DNA from: Gemmatimonadota bacterium
GTDB lineage: Bacteria; Gemmatimonadota; Gemmatimonadetes; Longimicrobiales; Longimicrobiaceae
Reading direction: 5' to 3'
Assembly (NCBI GenBank): GCA_019348475.1
Contig: JAHWJJ010000012.1
Span: 1-20,615 of the forward strand
DNA length: 20,615 nt
The stretch's first letter is position 1, and the number at the start of each line of letters is the position of its first letter. Under the pieces are notes generated by a model that saw nothing but the letters and a program-made list of their open reading frames with translations, was not told the DNA's origin and searched no databases. Made by a program: the position numbers and the translations under genes. Positions 1-6,477 of the stretch are shown one piece after another.

Positions 1-1539
1 GATCGACTCGCGCCAGTGCCCGTTGGCGGTGCCGGGACCGCCCGTGTTCTCCACCGGCACCTTCTGACCGCCGGTGTACGTGCTCCCGCCGATGGCGTCA
101 AAGCCCACGAGCGCCTGCGCCCCGGAGAAGTACGTATCCATCACGCTCCCCGCCGAAGACGGGTTCTGCAGCAGCCCCATGGACCCCCACAGGGTGCCGA
201 TCCCCAGCACGTGCCCCATCTCGTGCAGGATCACCGAGTTCAGCCCCCCGCCGGTCTCCAGGTTGTTCATGTCCGCCACGTCGAAGCGCATCAGCCCGAT
301 GATGGGGAGCCCGCCCGTGCGCCGGTAGCACCACCCTGCCTGGCCCAGCACTCCGGACGGACCGTCGATGGGCTCCACGCTCGCAAAGATCAGCAGGTCG
401 TCGAACGAGTGCGTCATGCTGGGCGAGTTGTCGCCGCACGATCCCGCGGGAATGCTCCCCGTGATGTCGGGAAGGTCGGCGGTGATGATGCCCGCCCAGC
501 GGTCGGCGGCGTTCATGAAGGCCGTGCGCTGCGAGGCGGTCATGGACGAGGTGAAGCACAGCGTCATGGCGTACCCGGCCCCGCCCCCGCCCGTGCACCC
601 CGTGCCGCGGAACACGGCCGGCGCGCCCGTGATCCCCGCGATGCTGGCGGAGAGCGTGTTGGGGCCGGCGACGGGGCCAAGGGTCCAGCTTCCCGGCGAG
701 GCGAGGCCGCTGGCGTCGGTGGTCACCACCGCCGTACCCACGCTCCCGCCGCCCGAGGTCACCGCGAACGTCACCTGCATCCCGGGGATGGGGTTGCCGC
801 CCGCGTCACGGACCACAACCGTGGGGTTCGCGGGCAAGGCCGTCCCCGCCATGGCCGCCTGGTGGCGGCCGGTCTGGATGATGATGGTGGCCGTTTCCGC
901 GGCCGTCGCGGTAAAGACCACCGGCGCCAGCGACGTTCCCGGAAAGCTGGCCGTCAGCGTGTTGACGCCGGTGGCGGGGCCCAGGATCCAGCTGCCGACC
1001 ACGGCGCCGCCGCTGGCGTCCGTCGTCTGCGTGCCGCCCGTCACGCTCCCGCCGCCCCCGGTCACGGCGAACTGCACCGTCACCCCAGGCACCGGGTTGG
1101 CCAGGGCATCCAGCAGCAGCACCCGCGGCGCGGTGCCCACGGGCGCGGACCTGCCGCTCGTCTGCCCGTCGCCGCCCGCCTTCTGCACCTCGGCGGCCGC
1201 CTGCGCCACCTGCACCGTCACCGCGTTCGAGGCCCCGCCGGAGGTGGCCGAGATCGACGCCGAGCCGTTGCCCCGGGCGGTCACGATCGCGCTGTCGCCG
1301 GCCAGGCCCACGACGGTCGCCGCGGCCGAGCTGGAGGTCCAGGTGAGGGGGGTGCCCGGCATGGGCTTGCCCTTCTGGTCGGTGACCGACGCGTGCACCA
1401 CCTGCGTGGCCCCAATGGCGGTGAGCGTAGCGGTGCCCGGCGACAGCGCCACCGAGGTGGCGACCGATGGCGTGCTGCCGCCGTCCTTGCACCCTGCGGC
1501 GGCCAGGGCGAGTGCGGAGCAGAGGAGGAGCTTGCGCAT
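1..1539 (-). CDS. Secreted lipoprotein with bacterial Ig-like domains and a leishmanolysin-like zinc protease domain (3' end cut by window)
   Basis: A minus-strand reading frame runs from an ATG at 1539 to the window edge without a stop, giving 513 residues of an incomplete protein. Residues 1-17 are a lipoprotein-type signal: MRK, a hydrophobic stretch, then AAAGC with Cys17 as the likely lipidated residue (the -3 Ala is not the preferred Leu). A Big_2-like domain follows at about 27-110. Two Big_1-like repeats follow at about 135-212 and 232-312, each with a GGGSV motif and a TTDASG motif. The C-terminal part is a metalloprotease: HEMGHVLGIG at 439-448 is the zinc motif, and H508 in GHWRE is well placed as the third ligand, as in M8 leishmanolysin-like enzymes. 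The protein probably works at the cell surface or outside the cell. The start is supported by the signal peptide; the ribosome site is weak. It lies outside the mobile element, in the chromosomal flank. Confidence 0.88.
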   Translation of the reverse strand, partial: MRKLLLCSALALAAAGCKDGGSTPSVATSVALSPGTATLTAIGATQVVHASVTDQKGKPMPGTPLTWTSSSAAATVVGLAGDSAIVTARGNGSASISATSGGASNAVTVQVAQAAAEVQKAGGDGQTSGRSAPVGTAPRVLLLDALANPVPGVTVQFAVTGGGGSVTGGTQTTDASGGAVVGSWILGPATGVNTLTASFPGTSLAPVVFTATAAETATIIIQTGRHQAAMAGTALPANPTVVVRDAGGNPIPGMQVTFAVTSGGGSVGTAVVTTDASGLASPGSWTLGPVAGPNTLSASIAGITGAPAVFRGTGCTGGGGAGYAMTLCFTSSMTASQRTAFMNAADRWAGIITADLPDITGSIPAGSCGDNSPSMTHSFDDLLIFASVEPIDGPSGVLGQAGWCYRRTGGLPIIGLMRFDVADMNNLETGGGLNSVILHEMGHVLGIGTLWGSMGLLQNPSSAGSVMDTYFSGAQALVGFDAIGGSTYTGGQKVPVENTGGPGTANGHWRESI

Positions 1540-2328
1540 GATGGGCGGACTCTCGGGCGGGTGGATGACTAGGGTGTGCGGCGGCGGGCGCGGCACACGC
1601 GCGGTCCAGGGGTTGGGCCATGGGACGCACAGACGCACCGTGCGCGGGGCGCTCGCGGCGGACTTCCGTCTGTGCCGGGGGATCGCGATTTGGGCGGCCC
1701 GTGGTTGCACCGGCGCGCGGAACGCGCGCGTGCGGGGCCGGCCGGGCAACACACAAGAATAACCAGAGCCGCGAAAACCCGCAACCCTATGCCCGCGCGC
1801 TACTTCCCCGCATCCGGCCGAGTCGCGCTCGGCCGGCAGCACCCTGCCGACGCGGTTCCTGCGCGCCCATCGTACTCGTATGCGCAGGTCTTCTGCGCGG
1901 GCGCTGGTGCCGCACGCGAAACGGGCCCTTGATCGCAGTCGATGCAGGGCGTTGCACATTCGGACGCGACGGCCGGAATCTGAACCGGCCACGTCCCTAC
2001 TATAGAGGCCCTGAGTGGGGATATCGGCCGCCGCTTGCGACAGCGCGTCGCACCAGCCCTCGGCAACTGCCTTGTTCCGCCTGGAGTGATGGTGCGCTCG
2101 GCTGCAGCCGAGTTGACGTACGGGAAGGCACGCCGCCAGGGCGGGTGAGGAACGGGGGCGCGCCCGGAGGGGTGCAGCCGGCATGCGGCCGGACGCGATC
2201 CGCGCGGAACAGGGTTGCCCGCTGGCCGCACTCGGCCAAAATTTGTGGCGTGGGGCCGCACACCGGCGGAGCGACCCGGGCCCGGTGTCACCGGCAGCGG
2301 CTGAAATTCCTGGAGAGGAGGAGAACCG
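1540..2328. other. Long spacer without a convincing gene
   Basis: About 790 bases separate the lipoprotein start from the small membrane-protein gene. Open frames here are high-GC artefacts: Arg- and Pro-rich, with no ribosome sites and no recognisable domain. A possible promoter for the lipoprotein lies on the minus strand, with TTGCGG (1784-1779), a 16-base spacer and TTATTC (1762-1757). It would give a leader of roughly 210 nt; this is weak. The promoter of the downstream plus-strand gene is not evident. Confidence 0.5.
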
Positions 2329-2592
2329 ATGCGTACTCGGGCTGTTCAATCCCTCGCTGCGCTCGTGGGAATCGCAAGCCTGGCGGGGCTTACGCTTTAC
2401 TTGGCTCTCGCGTCTCTTCTTCCGCTGCCGCTCGCCAGCACGATCGCGCTGGGGGTCGGAGTCGGCGGTGCCGTGTACGTCGAGCGCCGCTACGTCCGCT
2501 CGGATCCTGCGGCCGTGGCCGACGCACTGCTTTTCGGCTTCGCCACCGCCGGTGGGTGGGCCGCCGCGCAGTTCCTGATTCGCGTCCTGTGA
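2329..2592 (+). CDS. Small membrane protein of unknown function (87 aa)
   Basis: I do not recognise a family. The start is well supported: a strong purine-rich ribosome site (GGAGAGGAGGAG) ends about 6 bases before ATG 2329. The protein has three hydrophobic stretches likely to span the membrane, at about residues 7-30, 34-51 and 67-86. Between the second and third there is a short charged loop (VERRYVRSD). It has no Cys and no obvious enzymatic motif. The gene stands alone in the chromosomal flank, upstream of the tRNA-Ile terminator remnant and outside the mobile element. Confidence 0.75.
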   Translation: MRTRAVQSLAALVGIASLAGLTLYLALASLLPLPLASTIALGVGVGGAVYVERRYVRSDPAAVADALLFGFATAGGWAAAQFLIRVL

Positions 2593-2830
2593 GCGGACCC
2601 GGCGATCGCGCCCTCCGAGATCCAATTCGCTCTGCGGCGGCGCAGCGCACAGGTGATTGAGGGTGGGTGGAGCGCCGTGGTGGCGTGTGCAAAAGCGGCG
2701 CGGCAATCGCCCCGGCCCGTGCCCGCAAGGCGTCGCCCGGCCTTTCATCCCCTCCACCCGGCCAGGAGACGCGCGGCGGCATCAATGACCCCTCGAGCCC
2801 GGACCGGCGGGCCTATGCACTGGAACAACG
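2593..2830. other. Short intergenic stretch before the tRNA terminator
   Basis: No gene is supported here. Open frames that cross it also run through the terminator and the att repeat, so they are not real. It ends at the hairpin that, before insertion, would have terminated tRNA-Ile transcription coming from the right. Confidence 0.5.
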
Positions 2831-2863
2831 AAGCCCCCGCGAGCCAGGTGCTTGCGGGGGCTT
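2831..2863 (-). terminator. Hairpin terminator at the original 3' end of the tRNA-Ile locus
   Basis: AAGCCCCCGC (2831-2840) pairs perfectly with GCGGGGGCTT (2854-2863) around a 13-base loop. It sits 10 bases beyond the left att repeat, where the terminator of a minus-strand tRNA gene would be. It is probably bidirectional: the plus strand has CTTGTTTCCTT after the stem. A hairpin with the same CCCCCG/CGGGGG stem lies at the same relative place next to the intact tRNA. Confidence 0.8.
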
Positions 2864-2872
2864 GTTTCCTTA

Positions 2873-2917
2873 TGGGCCTGGGCCGATTCGAACGGCCGAC
2901 CTCACGCTTATCAGGCG
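2873..2917. repeat. Left attachment site: 3' tRNA-Ile fragment (45 bp, direct repeat)
   Basis: The 45 bases are identical to 20542-20586. They run from the discriminator base through the T arm and variable loop and across the anticodon loop to the 5' side of the anticodon stem. Identity ends abruptly at 2918 (G here, T in the tRNA). This truncated tRNA piece cannot make a functional tRNA. It is the displaced chromosomal half of the target left by integration. Confidence 0.95.
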
Positions 2918-3105
2918 GCTCCCGGGGGGAGAGGAACACCGCAGCCTGTCACAAAAACCCAGACAGGACGCGCGATCTGCCGACGTTCGCCTCCCCCGCT
3001 GCGGGACGGTGCCCGACAGTTTGGACACCCAATTGGACACCTACCCGCAACACCCCGACCCAACCTGCCGGCGTTACCCGTTCCCTCCGACACCCGACGC
3101 TAACC
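2918..3105. other. Left terminal region of the element
   Basis: This non-coding stretch lies between the left att site and the stop of the phosphatase gene. It holds a small hairpin (CCTGTC 2945-2950 with GACAGG 2962-2967, 11-base loop) and the left pair of arm-like repeats at 3020-3041. It is the expected place for integrase and accessory-factor binding. Confidence 0.6.
3020..3041 (+). repeat. Left arm-type integrase-binding repeats (TTGGACACC x2)
   Basis: TTTGGACACC (3020-3029) and ATTGGACACC (3032-3041) lie 12 bases apart in direct orientation. The same pair, with the same spacing and orientation, occurs at 20447-20469 near the other end. Paired short repeats just inside both att sites fit arm-type sites bound by the N-terminal domain of a tyrosine integrase. 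Binding is inferred, not shown. Confidence 0.65.
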
Positions 3106-3906
3106 TCACTGTATCGAAACAACGATGACTGTAAAGTTGTCATCCGGCCGCCGCTTCCGAACCCGTTCCGCTATCCTGGAGACGAACGGGAACGCGCGCT
3201 CGATTGAAGTAGCGAACTCACGGATCTCCCTTTTGGCGATCTTGTTGTGAGCACCGTCTGTAGTGAACACGAGCTTATCCCCCGGCCAAAGCCTACACTC
3301 GAAGGCTTGCATTTCTGGCAGCAGCCCTGCGCCGAGAGCCGCTTCCAAAATGTGCCGCCGGGGATACTCTGCAGCGGCAACCTTTGTTAGTTGGCCGTCC
3401 CGGACTAGTCGAGCCACTTCCGTATGATCAGTCGTTAGCTGCCGCACCTTACCGCCTCGGACCAACAGCAGCCGCGTGTCGCCCACATGAACTCCCGTAA
3501 GAGTACCATCACGAATGACTGCGGCGGTAAAGGTCGTCGCGCCAAAGTCACCACCGTTCGACGTCGATTCCGTACGCAAGGCAGCATGAACTGTCCGCAG
3601 AAGCTCTCGAAGGTCTTGACGTGGATCTCCTGCCATGCCTCGCATGAAGTCTGCTACGGCACGATTTGACGCCGTACCCCCGTGACGAGTCCCACCCACC
3701 CCGTCAGCGATACAAGCCAGAAGGGATAGATCAGAAAGCCACTGAACGCCCCATGTGTCCTGATTCTCCGAGCGAGGGCCCGCTTCGGACACGGCTGCGT
3801 ATTCAGTAATCAGACGCAAATCTGGGCTAGAACTTGGACGAGAATAGGATGCAGCCCTGCCCGGCTCGTCGTGATCGAGTGCTCGAGGTGGTCGACTGCG
3901 TGACAT
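3106..3906 (-). CDS. PP2C-family protein serine/threonine phosphatase
   Basis: The protein has 266 residues if started at ATG 3906. PP2C (PPM) motifs appear in order: ENQD, ADGVGG, GATTFTAAV, HVGDTRLLLVRGG, LTTDH, FTTDGAHNKI and DDNFTVIVV. These supply the acidic metal ligands of a Mn/Mg-dependent phosphatase that removes phosphate from Ser/Thr. There is no membrane segment. The gene overlaps the upstream kinase by 97 nt if ATG 3906 is used. A TTG about 11 bases before the kinase stop would give a tighter overlap and still keep the whole catalytic domain, so the start is uncertain. The natural role is to reverse the partner kinase. The region is more AT-rich than the rest of the element, suggesting separate acquisition. 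Confidence 0.9.
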   Translation of the reverse strand: MSRSRPPRALDHDEPGRAASYSRPSSSPDLRLITEYAAVSEAGPRSENQDTWGVQWLSDLSLLACIADGVGGTRHGGTASNRAVADFMRGMAGDPRQDLRELLRTVHAALRTESTSNGGDFGATTFTAAVIRDGTLTGVHVGDTRLLLVRGGKVRQLTTDHTEVARLVRDGQLTKVAAAEYPRRHILEAALGAGLLPEMQAFECRLWPGDKLVFTTDGAHNKIAKREIREFATSIERAFPFVSRIAERVRKRRPDDNFTVIVVSIQ

Positions 3907-5156
3907 GCTTTACGATCGTCTGCACGGATCTCAACCGCAACCCGCCTAGCAAGCTCATCCGACATCCCGGGGCCGGAGAGTGCCACGAACTTGCGCTCCA
4001 CGTACCACCGGTTATGGCTAGTCCCCATGTAGAGCAACGCCATCAGGCCCTCCGCCTGCACGTCCAAAGGACAAGCCCTGATGAACAGCTCCAAGCGCGC
4101 CGCAATCCCGTCACAATCCTCAAAGTTGAAAACTCCGTCCCGTACCCATTCCGCATACATACGCCCGATCTGAGCTGCCACGTCAGGATGCACTCGGATC
4201 ACTTCAGCGATGCGGTCACTGCCGAGCCGTTTGAACATCCCGTGCCGTTCGCGAGCGTCGCGAGCGTCCTCAAGGCGCTCCGAAACGCGCACCCACTGAT
4301 CAGGAGAGAGCTCCGCGTCCGACGACAGCAGGTCCGAAAGTTCCGCTTCCTTCTCCGTTTGCGGACCCGCAGCGATATCGCCTAGACCCAGAAGAGCGTC
4401 ACGAACTGCTGCAACGCTTTGGAAGCGGCGACGCGGATCAGCTCGCGTACAACTCAGCAGGATCGCGGCGAAATCGCCCTCATCACGTATCTCTTGGGTC
4501 GGGATTCGCTGGCGTACGCCTACGAAATCGTGGAGAATACAACCTAACGAATAGATATCGGACTGCGGCGATGCACGCCGGAGATCCATTGTGATCTCTG
4601 GAGCAGTGTAATAATCAGACTGCATCGCCATGCCGACCTGCGTAAGCTGCTGAGTCACTTGCGTTTCTTTCAGCGACATCAGTCCAAAGTCGCCAATTGC
4701 GTAAAAAGGCACCCGCTCGCCTTGCTCATTGGTTGCTTCGAATCGCAGGACATTTCCAGGCTTAAGGTCCCGATGGTAGATCCGAAGTGCGTGCAGTTCT
4801 TCCAGCCCCGCAATGATATCCAGCAGTGCCCGCATATAGTTACCGCCCAACGTACGGTCTGCAAGGAAATCGTTCTGCAGGGAGCCCGCAGCTAAGGGCA
4901 TCAAAAAGCGCGGTGGATCGTTCTCTGTGTCTTTGTCGATTACTGGAACAATATTCGGGTGCGAAAGCCCGCTCTGTATCCGAGCTTCACGTTCAAAGCG
5001 ACGCTTGACGTTGGCTTCCAGCCCCGGATCAAGAGGCTGAAACAGACTGAATGTCTTAAGCGCATACTGGTTCCCCTCGTCATCCTCCACACGGTGTACA
5101 ATTCCGAATCCACCCCTGCCGATACGTTCGATCTCGCGCACGCGATGAATAAGCAT
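3810..5156 (-). CDS. Soluble Hanks-type serine/threonine protein kinase
   Basis: I chose ATG 5156 (448 residues) because GGGAG precedes it at a good distance; a GTG at 5222 would add 22 residues with no domain. The kinase domain is complete: glycine loop G13-R-G-G-F-G18, lysine K34 in YALK, catalytic loop HRDLKPGN at 128-135, DFG at 156-158 and APE at 185-187. After about residue 255 comes a roughly 190-residue helical C-terminal region that I do not recognise. It has no PASTA, FHA or transmembrane segment, so this is a cytosolic kinase and not a cell-wall sensor. It forms an operon with the overlapping PP2C phosphatase. The substrate is unknown. As cargo on an IME, the pair could act in defence or regulate the element; that is speculation. 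Confidence 0.93.
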   Translation of the reverse strand: MLIHRVREIERIGRGGFGIVHRVEDDEGNQYALKTFSLFQPLDPGLEANVKRRFEREARIQSGLSHPNIVPVIDKDTENDPPRFLMPLAAGSLQNDFLADRTLGGNYMRALLDIIAGLEELHALRIYHRDLKPGNVLRFEATNEQGERVPFYAIGDFGLMSLKETQVTQQLTQVGMAMQSDYYTAPEITMDLRRASPQSDIYSLGCILHDFVGVRQRIPTQEIRDEGDFAAILLSCTRADPRRRFQSVAAVRDALLGLGDIAAGPQTEKEAELSDLLSSDAELSPDQWVRVSERLEDARDARERHGMFKRLGSDRIAEVIRVHPDVAAQIGRMYAEWVRDGVFNFEDCDGIAARLELFIRACPLDVQAEGLMALLYMGTSHNRWYVERKFVALSGPGMSDELARRVAVEIRADDRKACHAVDHLEHSITTSRAGLHPILVQVLAQICV

Positions 5157-5249
5157 GTTCCACTCCCGCTGCTCATGATGGTTGATACCTACATACCATG
5201 CCGAGGAAGGAGGCTCGGACACGGTTTTAGCCAGATATTGGCTTGAGAC

Positions 5250-5279
5250 ATTCTAGGCCGCGGCTCTGGGTTATGCCAG
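5250..5279 (-). promoter_or_regulatory. Possible promoter of the kinase-phosphatase operon
   Basis: On the minus strand CTGGCA (5279-5274) and TAGAAT (5255-5250) are separated by 18 bases, a fair match to a housekeeping -35/-10 pair. Transcription would begin roughly 85 bases before the kinase ATG at 5156. Confidence 0.35.
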
Positions 5280-5496
5280 CACTCTAGGATTCGCCCACAC
5301 AGGATGGCAGGGATAGCGACCCAAGAACCGTTCGTCGGAGGTCACGGTACCTGCCTTCGGGCCGAGATTGCAGCGACCGGAACTTCCGGAGCCAGCAACG
5401 CGGGGATGCGCCAAAATTCGCTCGCTGCGCTCGCGGGCGCACCCCCGCTGGCTGGCTTCTCGCTGCGCTCGAAGGACACCGCACGACCACCGCAGC
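5280..5496. promoter_or_regulatory. Candidate origin of transfer (oriT) region upstream of the mob genes
   Basis: This non-coding stretch lies between the kinase operon and the mob genes, where an oriT is often found. On the minus strand CATCCTG (5306-5300) followed by TGTGG matches the short nick consensus known for MOBP relaxases (YATCCTG/Y). A small inverted repeat, ACCGT/ACGGT, lies on its 5' side near 5330-5350. A 12-bp direct repeat TCGCTGCGCTCG occurs at 5422-5433 and 5460-5471. The nick motif is short enough to occur by chance, so this is tentative. Confidence 0.35.
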
Positions 5497-6477
5497 ATGC
5501 CGTCCCGCCGTACCGTCAGAAAGCCGACCGTCTGGACCCCCGAGGAGTGGCGCCACATCGAAGAGGCCGCGGTCGCCTGCGGCGTCCGCCCGCTGCGCTA
5601 CGTGCGCCAAGCCGCGCTCGCGGCCGAGCTGCCGCCCTGCACCCGCCGCCGCGGCGCTCGCGCGCTGCTCCACGAGTTCGCGGGGGTGCTCGACACCCTC
5701 CACCAACTCCTCCGCCTCGCTGACGGCGCCAGCGATCCCAGCATCGCGGCCGCGCTCGAGAGCACCATCCGCATCACCAACGAGGCGGCCGAGGCCGCCG
5801 CCGCGCGGCGCGGCAGCGCGGAGCCCCTGATCATCGCGGTGCGCGAGGCGGGGCGCGTCCTCGACGGACTCGCGCACCGGGCGCGCGCTGCTGAAGCGCC
5901 TCCCGCGGACGAGGAGCTGGGCGCGGCACTCGTCACCATCCAGATCGCCGCGTTGGGCGCCGCTCGCGTCACGCTTGGCGGACTCGGAACCGCCGTCCGC
6001 AGCATCCCCTCCCAACGGACTATCAGGAAGAGGAGCGTCTGGACCCCGGACGAGTGGCGTCACATCGAGGAGGAGGCGCGCGCCCGCGGCGTCCCGCCGC
6101 TGCGCTACGTGCGCGAGGCCGCGCTCGCGGCCAAGCTGCCGCCGCACACCCGCCGCCGAGGCGTGCACGCGCTCGTCTGCGAGCTCAAGTGGGTGCTCAA
6201 CAACCTCCACCAGCTCCTCCACCTCGCGGAGGACAACGCCGCCCCCGCCGTCGCCGCCGCGCTCGAAAGCACCATCCGGATCGCCCAGGATGCCGCCAGG
6301 ACCGCCGCCTCGCGGCGCAGCAGCGCGGAGTCGCTGGTCGTCGCGGTGCGTGAGGCGGGGCGGGGCCTAAACGAGCTCACGCACCAGGCACACATCGCTG
6401 AAGCGCTTCCAGCGGACGAGGAGCTGGGCGCGGCGCTCGCGAGTATCCAGACAGCCGCGACGGCCGTTACGCGGTGA
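5497..6477 (+). CDS. Tandem-duplicated MobC-like relaxosome accessory protein
   Basis: The protein has 326 residues from ATG 5497. I prefer this start to one 129 bases upstream because the second repeat begins at the equivalent residue. It is made of two homologous units, 1-169 and 170-326. Each opens with PSxRTxRKxxVWTP, then DEWRHIEE or its equivalent, a PLRYVR-AAL helix typical of MobC/ribbon-helix-helix-type DNA-binding proteins, an LHQLL segment and an ADEELGAAL motif. MobC proteins bind oriT DNA and help the relaxase open it. A two-unit chain may act as a covalent dimer. The stop overlaps the relaxase GTG start by 4 nt (GTGA), so the two genes are translationally coupled. The assignment rests on pattern and on the adjacent relaxase. 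Confidence 0.72.
   Translation: MPSRRTVRKPTVWTPEEWRHIEEAAVACGVRPLRYVRQAALAAELPPCTRRRGARALLHEFAGVLDTLHQLLRLADGASDPSIAAALESTIRITNEAAEAAAARRGSAEPLIIAVREAGRVLDGLAHRARAAEAPPADEELGAALVTIQIAALGAARVTLGGLGTAVRSIPSQRTIRKRSVWTPDEWRHIEEEARARGVPPLRYVREAALAAKLPPHTRRRGVHALVCELKWVLNNLHQLLHLAEDNAAPAVAAALESTIRIAQDAARTAASRRSSAESLVVAVREAGRGLNELTHQAHIAEALPADEELGAALASIQTAATAVTR
5533..6477 (+). repeat. Intragenic tandem duplication (about 507-bp period)
   Basis: The two halves of the MobC-like gene align with a 169-codon offset. The conserved WTP-EW-HIEE codons begin near 5533 and again near 6040, and conservation includes many third-codon positions. The first 12 or so codons of each unit also align. This indicates a tandem gene duplication fused in frame. 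Confidence 0.75.

Noticed and set aside
368..1762. Long plus-strand open frame opposite the lipoprotein
   Set aside because: It is antisense to a minus-strand frame with a signal peptide, Ig-like repeats and a zinc-protease motif. Its own residues form no domain, and it is a high-GC shadow.
2653..3207. Plus-strand open frame crossing the element's left edge
   Set aside because: It passes through a terminator, a tRNA fragment and the arm repeats, so it cannot be a real gene in both chromosome and element.
3106..5156. BREX/Pgl or TerY-P type system for the kinase-phosphatase pair
   Set aside because: No PglZ, PglX or BrxC-like gene and no vWA (TerY) gene is in the window; only a generic kinase/PP2C pair can be supported.
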